Positions 16,740 through 25,221 of a stretch of DNA of 64,000 nucleotides are shown piece after piece. The translations under genes were made by a program, and so were the position numbers. The DNA lies in contig NZ_LMHW01000010.1 in the NCBI RefSeq assembly GCF_001428525.1, positions 310,341-374,340 of the forward strand. The letters run 5' to 3'. Numbering within the stretch: position 1 is the first letter of the stretch; each line of letters opens with the position of its first letter. The DNA comes from Flavobacterium sp. Root186 (lineage in GTDB: Bacteria; Bacteroidota; Bacteroidia; Flavobacteriales; Flavobacteriaceae). The notes under the pieces are model-generated. The model saw only the letters and a list, made by a program, of their open reading frames with translations. It was not told where the DNA came from and ran no database searches.

Positions 16740-17711
16740 ATGAAAAACACAATTAAATCTGCAGCGCTAATGTTAACCTTAACAGCGCTATCCGGAATAG
16801 ATGCAAATGCACAAGAAAAATCTTCTGCAGCAAAAAGTAAAACTGAAATTCAGGCCACACATTTTAATACCATAAAGGTAGACGGACTGAATATTTTTTA
16901 TCGTGAAGCAGGGCCTAAAGACGCGCCTGTAGTACTATTACTTCATGGATATCCTACTTCATCGCATATGTACAGGAACCTGATTCCTATTTTGAGTAAA
17001 AAATACCATGTAATTGCACCAGATTTACCTGGATTTGGTTTTTCTGATGCGCCAGATCATACACAATTTGATTATACTTTTGATAATCTGGCTAAAACGA
17101 TGCAGGGCTTTATTGATCAGCTTGGTTTAAAACGTTTTGCGATTTATGTATTTGATTACGGAGCGCCAACTGGTTTTAGACTTGCTTTGGCAAATCCGGA
17201 AAAAATTACAGGGATTATATCTCAAAACGGAAATGCTTATGAAGAAGGTTTAAGCAGCGAATGGAATCCTATTCAGAAATATTGGAAAGAGCCTACACAA
17301 GCGAATCGCGACGCACTTAATATTTTTGTTTCTAAAGAAGTTACACAGTTTCAATACTTTCACGGAGTAGCGGATAAAAGCCTGATTGCTCCTGAAACCT
17401 ATACACTGGATCAGCACTTTTTAGATCGTCCGGGAAATGTTGAAATTCAGCTTGATCTTGTAAAAGATTATAGAACGAATGTGGCACTTTACCCAAAATT
17501 TCAAGAATATTTTAGAACTAAAAAACCAATGATATTAGCAGTTTGGGGAGATAAAGATCCTTACTTTTTACCAGCCGGAGCAAAAGCGTATAAAAAAGAC
17601 AGCCCAAATGCTGAGGTAAAATTTTATGATACCGGACATTTTGCACTTGAAACACATGTAAACGAAATAGGGAATGATATTTTAAAATTTCTTGCTAAGC
17701 TTCCGAAGTAA
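16740..17711 (+). CDS. Exported alpha/beta hydrolase with an Asp nucleophile (haloalkane dehalogenase/epoxide hydrolase-like)
   Basis: 323 residues from the ATG at 16740; an upstream TTG at 16719 is less likely because this ATG opens a clean signal peptide (about 1-25, cut after NANA). The fold shows the oxyanion loop HGYP (69-72), the nucleophile elbow VFDYGAP with Asp 139 in place of the usual Ser, a WGDKDPYF acid loop (Asp 271 or 273) and catalytic His 300 in DTGHFALETH. An Asp at the elbow points to the dehalogenase/epoxide hydrolase branch rather than esterases. Divergent LysR control suggests induction by a substrate. The substrate is unknown. Confidence 0.85.
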   Translation: MKNTIKSAALMLTLTALSGIDANAQEKSSAAKSKTEIQATHFNTIKVDGLNIFYREAGPKDAPVVLLLHGYPTSSHMYRNLIPILSKKYHVIAPDLPGFGFSDAPDHTQFDYTFDNLAKTMQGFIDQLGLKRFAIYVFDYGAPTGFRLALANPEKITGIISQNGNAYEEGLSSEWNPIQKYWKEPTQANRDALNIFVSKEVTQFQYFHGVADKSLIAPETYTLDQHFLDRPGNVEIQLDLVKDYRTNVALYPKFQEYFRTKKPMILAVWGDKDPYFLPAGAKAYKKDSPNAEVKFYDTGHFALETHVNEIGNDILKFLAKLPK

Positions 17712-17737
17712 GGCTAAAACAACCGTTCTGTCTTAAT

Positions 17738-17769
17738 AAAAAAACAGCCCAACTAGAGGCTGTTTTTTT
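17738..17769. terminator. Bidirectional terminator
   Basis: AAAAAAACAGCC (17738-17749) and GGCTGTTTTTTT (17758-17769) flank an eight-base loop between the convergent hydrolase and antiporter genes. Confidence 0.85.
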
Positions 17770-17779
17770 ATTATTAAAT

Positions 17780-19351
17780 CTAAAGATATCTTAGTTTTTC
17801 TTCTTCAATATCCAGATAATGCATTTGTCTGCGAATAATAGATTCATCCAAAGTCTGATCTTCTTTATTTCTGTTGATGAGCCATTGTCTCTGCTGATTT
17901 AATAAATCAAAATAAATATGTTTAAGATCCTGACTTATCGATTCATCATCGATTCCTTTAATATGCTGTTCCCATTTTTGAATAAGATGCTGCAATGAAG
18001 TGTTATTTTCTACCTGACCGTCATAATTCGTCTTTAAATAGTGTAAAGCAAATTCGGCTAATTCTTGTCGTATTTGATGATAAGCTTCTTCACGAGGGAC
18101 ATCGTAGATATTAGGCAATTTAATTTTTTTAATAAAATAAGGAAGTGTTAATCCCTGAATTAATAACGTCAAAAGAATCACAATAAAAGTGATAAACAAA
18201 ATAAGGTTACGCTGTGGAAATCCGTTGCCATTATTCAAATAAACCGGAATAGATAATGCTGCGGCCAATGATACAACGCCGCGCATTCCTGTCCAGCCTA
18301 GAATAAAAGGCGTTTTGTAACCAGGATGTCTTCTGTCGGCAACAGTGATAAAATTTCGGGCAATTAAGGTGACAATTACAGCACCGTAAGATGATATCAT
18401 TCGGCTTACAATTAAAACAAGCGTAATCAGCACGCCATATCCAATTGCGGTTATAAGGCTTACTCCTTCAAGTCCTTTGGTAATTTGGGGTAAATCTAAT
18501 CCAATCAGCATAAAGACCAATCCGTTTAAAATAAAACATAAACTTTCCCAGACATTTACGCCTTGTATACGCGATCTGCTGCTCAAAAAACGGTGCCTGT
18601 TATTAGACAAAAGCAATCCGCAGCTTACAACGGCCAATACCCCTGAACTATGAACTTCTTCAGCCGCCAGATAAATAATATAAGGTGTTAATAATGACAG
18701 CACAATATCGGCATTGGCATCTGTTGGTAAATATTTATGCGCTTTCATAAAAAGCCATCCAATTAATAAACCAATGGCAACGCCTCCAAAAATCATCCAG
18801 CTAAAACTCATTGCTGCTTTGTAAAATATAAACTGCTCTGTTGCCACGGCAATCATGGCAAATCTGAAAATAATCAGGGAAGAAGCGTCATTCAATAAAC
18901 TTTCGCCTTCTAAGATTGACGAAATAGTTTTGGGTACTTTAACAAATTTTAAAATAGCTCCGGCACTTACAGCATCCGGGGGCGATACAATGCCGCCTAA
19001 AACAAAACCTAATGCTAATGAAAAGCCCGGAATAAAATAATTAGCAACAATCGCTACAGAAAGCGCCGAAACAAAAACAACTATAAAAGCAAAACTTGTA
19101 ATAATACGCCGCCAGCGCCACATTTCTTTCCATGAAACTGTCCATGCCGCTTCATATAATAACGGGGGAAGGAAAATAAAAAAGATGAGTTCGGGCTCAA
19201 TATTTATAGCGGGAACACCCGGAATAAAACTGATAACCAATCCTGCCAATACTAAAAGTACAGGATAAGCCACTTTTATTTTATTGCCCAGCATAATGAG
19301 CAGTAAAATGATAATTAAAAGACCGAGATAAAAAGGAAAGTCGTCCAGCAT
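17780..19351 (-). CDS. CPA1-family Na+/H+ antiporter
   Basis: 523 residues. Eleven to twelve membrane spans occupy about 1-410, followed by a soluble C-terminal tail with charged helices. Family motifs are FIFLPPLLYEAAWTVSW, GGIVSPPDAVSAGAI, GESLLNDASSLIIFRFA (the Asn-Asp ion-binding pair) and a late GWTGMRGVVSLAAALSIP. It exchanges Na+ (or K+) for H+ across the inner membrane for pH and salt balance. The AraC gene at 19356 ends four bases upstream on the same strand, so the two may be one transcript. Confidence 0.93.
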   Translation of the reverse strand: MLDDFPFYLGLLIIILLLIMLGNKIKVAYPVLLVLAGLVISFIPGVPAINIEPELIFFIFLPPLLYEAAWTVSWKEMWRWRRIITSFAFIVVFVSALSVAIVANYFIPGFSLALGFVLGGIVSPPDAVSAGAILKFVKVPKTISSILEGESLLNDASSLIIFRFAMIAVATEQFIFYKAAMSFSWMIFGGVAIGLLIGWLFMKAHKYLPTDANADIVLSLLTPYIIYLAAEEVHSSGVLAVVSCGLLLSNNRHRFLSSRSRIQGVNVWESLCFILNGLVFMLIGLDLPQITKGLEGVSLITAIGYGVLITLVLIVSRMISSYGAVIVTLIARNFITVADRRHPGYKTPFILGWTGMRGVVSLAAALSIPVYLNNGNGFPQRNLILFITFIVILLTLLIQGLTLPYFIKKIKLPNIYDVPREEAYHQIRQELAEFALHYLKTNYDGQVENNTSLQHLIQKWEQHIKGIDDESISQDLKHIYFDLLNQQRQWLINRNKEDQTLDESIIRRQMHYLDIEEEKLRYL

Positions 19352-19355
19352 TCGT

Positions 19356-20249
19356 TTAGTTTAGGTTTCTATATTCAATTGGTGTGTAGCCGGTATTCTT
19401 TTTAAACATTCGATTAAAATGCTGCGGATATTTAAACCCTAATTCTGAGGCAATCTGGCTAACTGATTTCTCTGCATCGAAAATTCGTTCTTTGGCCAGA
19501 TTTATTAACTTAAGATGAATGTGTTCCTGCGCCGATTTCCCTGTTTCTTTTTTAATTAAATCTCCAAAATAATTAGAAGAAAGATGCAAATGATCTGCAA
19601 AATATCCAACAGAAGGTAAACCAGAATCTTGAACAATTTCCGATTGAAAATAATCGTTTAACAAATTCTCAAATTTTGATAAAATATCAGAATTGATGTT
19701 TTCGCGCGTAATAAACTGCCTGTCATAAAAACGCACGCAATGATTTAAAAGCAAATCAATTGTATTGCTTATAATATTTTTACTGTGTTTATCAATCGAT
19801 TGGCTTAATTCATATTGTAATTTACTAAATAAATCTTTTATGATTTGCTGTTCTTTTAAAGATAAATGAAGTGCTTCGTGCGAATCATAAGAAAAGAACG
19901 AATATTGATTTATATTTTTAGCCAGCGCAGTTCCTTTTATCAAATCAGGATGAAAAAGTAAGGTCAAACCTGTCGATTTATAATTGTCTGTATTATTAAC
20001 TTCGAGTACTTGTCCGGGTGCTACAAAAACCATTGTACCATCATCGTAATCATAATTATTACGTCCGTATTTTAATTCACCGCAATGACCGGCTTTTAAA
20101 AATACAGCATAAAAACCAAAGTGCAGACGGGTATTATTGGGTAATGCGTTGCTATTAGAATTATCAAAAACACTGATTAAAGGATGCTGCGTTTCAACAC
20201 CTTTTAACTGATTGTACTGTGTAACTTGTTCGAGTTTTAATTGGTCCAT
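19356..20249 (-). CDS. AraC-family transcriptional regulator
   Basis: 297 residues. A cupin sensor (about 40-150, with KYGRNNYDYDDGTMVFVAPGQVLEV) precedes the double helix-turn-helix (GYFADHLHLSSNYFGDLIKKETGKSAQEHI and VSQIASELGFKYPQHFNRMFKKNTGYTP). It is divergent from the aldo/keto reductase gene, a common pairing in which the regulator controls the reductase, and is followed at once by the antiporter gene. Confidence 0.92.
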   Translation of the reverse strand: MDQLKLEQVTQYNQLKGVETQHPLISVFDNSNSNALPNNTRLHFGFYAVFLKAGHCGELKYGRNNYDYDDGTMVFVAPGQVLEVNNTDNYKSTGLTLLFHPDLIKGTALAKNINQYSFFSYDSHEALHLSLKEQQIIKDLFSKLQYELSQSIDKHSKNIISNTIDLLLNHCVRFYDRQFITRENINSDILSKFENLLNDYFQSEIVQDSGLPSVGYFADHLHLSSNYFGDLIKKETGKSAQEHIHLKLINLAKERIFDAEKSVSQIASELGFKYPQHFNRMFKKNTGYTPIEYRNLN

Positions 20250-20377
20250 GATCTCTTTATAAAAAATAGCTGCACAAATATACTATTCAGATTCTTAATA
20301 ACTTAGCGTGATTATTCAAATCAGTAAAAATGGTAATAATAGCAGTAATCTGTATTATAGACGACTGGTTTTATTAA

Positions 20378-21409
<1,032 letters not shown>

Positions 21410-21416
21410 TCTTTTG

Positions 21417-21453
21417 AAAAGGGGCTGTCTCAACTTTTGAGACAGCCCCTTTT
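21417..21453 (+). terminator. Terminator of the aldo/keto reductase gene
   Basis: AAAAGGGGCTGTCTCAA (21417-21433) pairs perfectly with its complement at 21437-21453 around three bases and ends in T's. A partly deleted second copy lies at 21671-21696. Confidence 0.9.
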
Positions 21454-21697
21454 ATTTTATATATTTCTTGTTCCGTAGGAACATTTCATAGGTAGAAGAT
21501 TATATTGTTATCATGATATACGTTCCGTAGAACGTTTGATTTGGCATCGTTTTTTAATAATTTAATATATCAAACGTTCCTACGGAACGTATAAATATCG
21601 AAGAACTCTATTTTTCTACCTATGAAACATTCCTAATGGAATGATAACTGGATATAATAAATTATTAGATAAAGGGCTGACTTTTGAGACAGCCCCA
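21454..21697. repeat. Long palindromic repeat element, long form
   Basis: The segment folds as one long imperfect hairpin. GTTCCGTAGGAAC (21470-21482) plus CATTTCATAGGTAGAA on the left match, inverted, CTACCTATGAAACATTCCTAATGGAAT on the right (ending at 21642). Nested within is an inner pair TATACGTTCC...CGTTTGAT and its complement near 21570-21592. The small units (GTTCC GTA GGAAC, CGTTCC TAC GGAACG) are themselves palindromes. A copy of the preceding terminator, lacking five bases, closes the element at 21671-21696. A short form occurs at 34904-34970. It resembles REP/MITE-type non-coding repeats. No gene is seen in this spacer. Confidence 0.65.
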
Positions 21698-21727
21698 TAA
21701 CTAACAACCATGAACTAAAAAAAAGTA

Positions 21728-22273
21728 TTACATTTTTGTAAGCGGCAGGTTAAAATTGACTTTTATTTTATCAGCCACTTTTTTAGAAACCAGTTTAGGA
21801 ATTTCAATATCAAAATCTGCTGCTTTTACTTCAAAATTTCCTATTATAGTAATCTTGTCATCCGATTTAGAAATTTTGGCATTTGCAGTAATTTTTTTTG
21901 TTTTTCCGTGCAGGGTTAAATCTCCCGAAATCTTTACTGTTTTAGCTGTTGCTGAAAGTTTAGATGCATCAAAATCTTCAATTTTTCCTTTAAATGAAGC
22001 TTTTGGAAATTTATCCGATTCGACATAATTTTCATTAAAATGCTCTTCCATTAAGGCCACTTTAAACCGAAATCCTTTCATAAGTGTTAACACTGCAATA
22101 TCTCCCGTTCCTGAATCTAAAATGGCCGATGTGTTTTTGTTTTCTGCTGCAACTTCTTCAAAAGAATCAACAGAAGCTTCAAACTTTAAGTTTCCTGTTT
22201 TTGTCGCATATTTTTGTGCCGAAACATGGAATATTCCAAGCAATAAAAATAGCAGTACAATTCGTTTTTTCAT
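21728..22273 (-). CDS. YceI-family protein
   Basis: 181 residues. A signal peptide (cut after VSAQ, about residue 19) precedes a single lipocalin-like YceI barrel: SGTGDIAVLTLMKGFRFKVALMEEHFNENYVESDKFPKASFKGKI, followed by LTLHGKTKKI. YceI proteins bind isoprenoid-type lipids in the periplasm, and their role in Bacteroidota is little known. It is the last gene of a minus-strand unit after the heme-binding lipoprotein (gap 11 bases) and the DUF5777 barrel. The association points to an envelope redox or lipid process. Confidence 0.9.
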   Translation of the reverse strand: MKKRIVLLFLLLGIFHVSAQKYATKTGNLKFEASVDSFEEVAAENKNTSAILDSGTGDIAVLTLMKGFRFKVALMEEHFNENYVESDKFPKASFKGKIEDFDASKLSATAKTVKISGDLTLHGKTKKITANAKISKSDDKITIIGNFEVKAADFDIEIPKLVSKKVADKIKVNFNLPLTKM

Positions 22274-22284
22274 TTTCTATCGAT

Positions 22285-22635
22285 TTAATTTTCTAATAAT
22301 CCGTCCGTACTCCATTGCAGAATTGTATTGATTTTATCCTGAGACATTCTTCCTGCTTTTGGCATTTGTCCCGGGGTTCCGTTTTGACGCTGAATTCGGT
22401 CTATCAAATTTGTATTTAAAGTGGCGTCTTTCACCTGAGCATACGTTTCTAAAGGAATAAGCTGAGACTCAGAATTATGACAGGCAATACAGTTTGCATC
22501 AATAATAGATTTCACATTGGCGGTGTAGGTAACCGGGCCTGTTATAACCTCTGGTTCTTCCAAACTTTCGTAAGTAGTAGATTCGCAGCTGTATAAGGAT
22601 AATATAATGACAGATAAGAAGATATATTTTTTCAT
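22285..22635 (-). CDS. Heme-binding lipoprotein (cytochrome c-like)
   Basis: 116 residues. The lipobox gives acylated Cys 17 (LYSC). A covalent heme motif CIACH lies at 49-53, and Met 91 or Met 97 in GQMPKAGRM is a candidate axial ligand. Size and motif fit a small monoheme domain related to planctomycete-type cytochrome c. It would sit on a membrane surface facing the periplasm and pass electrons. It lies between the DUF5777 barrel and YceI genes in one operon. Confidence 0.88.
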   Translation of the reverse strand: MKKYIFLSVIILSLYSCESTTYESLEEPEVITGPVTYTANVKSIIDANCIACHNSESQLIPLETYAQVKDATLNTNLIDRIQRQNGTPGQMPKAGRMSQDKINTILQWSTDGLLEN

Positions 22636-22646
22636 ATTGTATACTT

Positions 22647-23489
22647 TTAAAAAACTCTATATAAATTAAATCCAAAGAAAAAATCGCCTTTTCCCCAATC
22701 GCCCGTTGCATTTGTCAAGTAGCCGCTCTCGGTCATAGATTGCGAATTCGTAAAAATTAATTGAAAAATATGGCCGCCGGTTTCTATGTCCAATCCAACA
22801 GATAATGGATTATTATAAAAGTCAGGTTTATTGAAATTTTCACCGTATTCAAGATTTAAAGAAAGTCTTTTGGTTAATTTTAATCTTCCTCCGGCACTTA
22901 AAGTAAATTGATTATCGTTTTCATTATCCGGATTATATAGGTTTTTATGGATGAAGGAAGGTGCTAATTCCAGCGATAATTTATCAGAGAATTTTCTTGA
23001 AATCAAAAGCTGATTAATATAGGTTAATCGGTCAGAAAATTCAATTTTAGGATAATCATCTTTTTTTAATCCGCTGTTAATATCGATCGTATTATAACCC
23101 ACAATATCAAACGGAAATTCGTCGTTTTGTCTGGTCAGTCGATATTTAACCGATGTTTCGTAAATTTTCAACAATGTATGACGTGACGCACTTACAGAAA
23201 GCCAATCGGTTACACCATAAATTCCGCCAATTTTTGTTGTGGCATCATCAAAACCAAAAAACTCAGAGATTCCGCCTTTTACAGATCCAAATCGATGTGA
23301 TATTACAATATAAAGCTCTTTTTTGGCCGCCATTTTTGTCGACTGCATTGTTATAATCTGCAGCCCTTTAAAAGTGGCAGTTGCGTTTTTATCAACTACT
23401 TGTGTTGAGTCCAGGCTGGAAAGTAAATCTTCTTGGGCATTCGCATATAAGCAGATTAAAAAGCTGGCTATTAAGAATATTTTTTTCAT
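22647..23489 (-). CDS. DUF5777-family outer-membrane beta-barrel protein
   Basis: 281 residues from the Met at 23489, chosen over a Met eight codons upstream because a signal peptide (ending YANAQ) starts here. The mature chain is alternating beta-strand throughout and ends in an aromatic residue (VF), as outer-membrane barrels do. LYIVISHRFGSVKGG..EFFGFDDATTKIGGIYGVTDWLSVSASR is the family hallmark. DUF5777 genes usually accompany cytochrome c and YceI genes, as here. Substrate or partner unknown. Confidence 0.85.
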   Translation of the reverse strand: MKKIFLIASFLICLYANAQEDLLSSLDSTQVVDKNATATFKGLQIITMQSTKMAAKKELYIVISHRFGSVKGGISEFFGFDDATTKIGGIYGVTDWLSVSASRHTLLKIYETSVKYRLTRQNDEFPFDIVGYNTIDINSGLKKDDYPKIEFSDRLTYINQLLISRKFSDKLSLELAPSFIHKNLYNPDNENDNQFTLSAGGRLKLTKRLSLNLEYGENFNKPDFYNNPLSVGLDIETGGHIFQLIFTNSQSMTESGYLTNATGDWGKGDFFFGFNLYRVF

Positions 23490-23491
23490 AT

Positions 23492-23887
23492 TTAGTGTTG
23501 TTGTATACTGCATTGATCCAATTTTACGACCCCGAATAAATCATCAAAACCTATACATCTTCCTTTTATATTGATTGGTTTATTCGTGAAGTTCGTTTTT
23601 ACTATTTCATTCATTTTACAAAATACTTTTCCGTCGATTACCATTGAGGAATCAGTAACTTCTGTGGCTGTTCCTTCAATTTCAATTGTTTTATTTAAGT
23701 ATTTTGAATCTGCCTGCAAAGCGTTTTTCGCATAGTGGTTTTCTAAGTTTTTAGCAGAAATGGTAACTATTGATTTTTCATTATTGATGTCTCTGGCATC
23801 TTTGTAAATAATGTTTTGGTAGATATAGTAAGGGCCAAAACTTACCAACAGCAGTACTATCAAAATCGTGATTTTTCTCTTGTTCAT
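23492..23887 (-). CDS. OB-fold membrane-anchored protein (tRNA_anti-like)
   Basis: 131 residues. One N-terminal span (about 7-24) anchors a single OB-fold domain. The stretch SAKNLENHYAKNALQADSKYLNKTIEIEGTATEVTD and the later PINIKGRCIGFDD match the Bacteroidota OB-fold family called tRNA_anti-like. It is the first gene of the unit that continues with the DUF5777 barrel two bases away. The domain faces the periplasm. Binding partner unknown. Confidence 0.8.
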   Translation of the reverse strand: MNKRKITILIVLLLVSFGPYYIYQNIIYKDARDINNEKSIVTISAKNLENHYAKNALQADSKYLNKTIEIEGTATEVTDSSMVIDGKVFCKMNEIVKTNFTNKPINIKGRCIGFDDLFGVVKLDQCSIQQH

Positions 23888-23932
23888 GTCAATTGGGGGT
23901 TTAAATTTTACAGCAATGTGCCAGAATTTATT

Positions 23933-23972
23933 ATTTCAAATTAGTCCAATAAAAACTGGACTAATTTGAAAT
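23933..23972. terminator. Perfect 16-base inverted repeat (terminator or operator)
   Basis: ATTTCAAATTAGTCCA (23933-23948) pairs fully with 23957-23972 around eight bases. It lies between the secreted-repeat lipoprotein gene and the OB-fold gene. It could end the former transcript or act as a binding site for the latter. It lacks the GC-rich core of the other terminators here. Confidence 0.5.
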
Positions 23973-23990
23973 AGATTAAGTTTTGATTTT

Positions 23991-24902
23991 TTAGATCGCA
24001 AGCGGAATATCTTTTACAGGAACCGGCCAAACAGCAGGAGCAGGGAAACTAATTCCTTTATTAGCGCCTCTTACGCTGGCATCTTGTCCAAAATAATATA
24101 ATGGCCATCCGTTGTAAACCAATTGTGATTTACCAAAAACCGTGATAACAGAAAATTTAGTTTTATCAAGAGTAGAAGGAACTACAATTTTGTCTGTTTC
24201 ATATATTGGCCAAACTGGATTGTTAGAAAAATCTTCTTTTGTAAAATTGTTTTTCTTGAAATTATCATTTTTAAAAGTATACAATGTTAAACCTTTAGCA
24301 TCTGTAAAATACGTTGTAGCACCGTCTCCAACAGTATAATCTGATTTGTAGTTTTTACCGTCATGACCCACAAGCTGGCTTCTAACAATCATGATAGAAT
24401 AATCTGGTTTTGCAATAAACCAAATACCACCAATTCCGTCTCCTCCTGTTTTTCCGGCAGCTTCTGGTGTATTGGTTATGTTTCCATATCCATCATCTCC
24501 AGAACTTGGTGAGTAATAGTATAAAGGCCATCCTTTATAAGTAACTTGTTTTTTTGCACCAACAGTAACAGTTCCAAAATCTGATAACGATAATCCTGCA
24601 CCCAATTTATCTGCAGTTAAATTATCTACAAAAAATGGAGGCCAGACTTTTTCACAATCGCCAGTACAAGATACTTGTCCGTTTGCATCTGTTGAGAAAA
24701 AATATAAAGATCTTCCGTCTTTATCTACAAGGTAAGAACCTAATGTAGTGCTTGTAGCAAGGCTGACAGCCTTTTTAACTTCGGGAGTTGGCGGGTTATT
24801 ATTTCCACCATTGTCTCCACTATCTCCACTGTCGCTGCTGCAGCTTAAAAAGAATGTTGTAATTACCAGGGCCGCAGCGAATTTAAGTTGTTTTAATTTC
24901 AT
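23991..24902 (-). CDS. COG4315-type secreted-repeat lipoprotein
   Basis: 303 residues. Signal peptide with lipobox (FFLSC), then a Ser/Gly/Asp/Asn-rich linker. There are two copies of the secreted repeat of unknown function. The first contains LVDKDGRSLYFFSTD and the CTGDCEKVWPP block; the second has FTDAKGLTLYTFKND and NNPVWPIYETD and lacks the C-x3-C. GWPLYYY/GWPLYYF follows each. Members may bind metal or heme, but this is unproven. It is upstream of the OB-fold/DUF5777/heme/YceI operon on the same strand, so it probably belongs to the same envelope cluster. Confidence 0.85.
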   Translation of the reverse strand: MKLKQLKFAAALVITTFFLSCSSDSGDSGDNGGNNNPPTPEVKKAVSLATSTTLGSYLVDKDGRSLYFFSTDANGQVSCTGDCEKVWPPFFVDNLTADKLGAGLSLSDFGTVTVGAKKQVTYKGWPLYYYSPSSGDDGYGNITNTPEAAGKTGGDGIGGIWFIAKPDYSIMIVRSQLVGHDGKNYKSDYTVGDGATTYFTDAKGLTLYTFKNDNFKKNNFTKEDFSNNPVWPIYETDKIVVPSTLDKTKFSVITVFGKSQLVYNGWPLYYFGQDASVRGANKGISFPAPAVWPVPVKDIPLAI

Positions 24903-25221
24903 CGTTTTTTAATTTAAGTTATATTGATAAGGGAATTGAAACTTTACAGTAACAGTAAAGTGATTTGTTTTAAATTGTACATCGGAAGTCATGTTTTAAT
25001 GCATTTCGTTCCATACTTTTTAGTTTATGCTACGAAGAGTCATAAATAAAATAGCCTTCGTGGTATTTTCTGAAGTTTTGTAAGGCGGTCATTTTTATTC
25101 TTTTGATAAGGTTCAATAGTAAAACAGCCTTGATGTAGATTACCCTACCAAAGAATTGAAGTTTTTGTAAAAAAAAATGAAAAATAATGTAGGAATTTTT
25201 AAAATCCCGGTTTGAAGAAAG
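24903..25221. other. Spacer between lipoprotein and TonB-receptor genes
   Basis: 319 bases with no gene seen. It holds the inverted repeat ACTTTAC-N7-GTAAAGT at 24941-24961, upstream of the lipoprotein start and a candidate operator. TTACCCTAC at 25140-25148 is repeated at 28692-28700 and, inverted, at 29266-29274 in the sigma/anti-sigma region. Confidence 0.4.

Noticed and set aside
16719..16742. TTG start for the alpha/beta hydrolase
   Set aside because: The ATG at 16740 opens a proper signal peptide at once; the seven extra residues would precede it without purpose.
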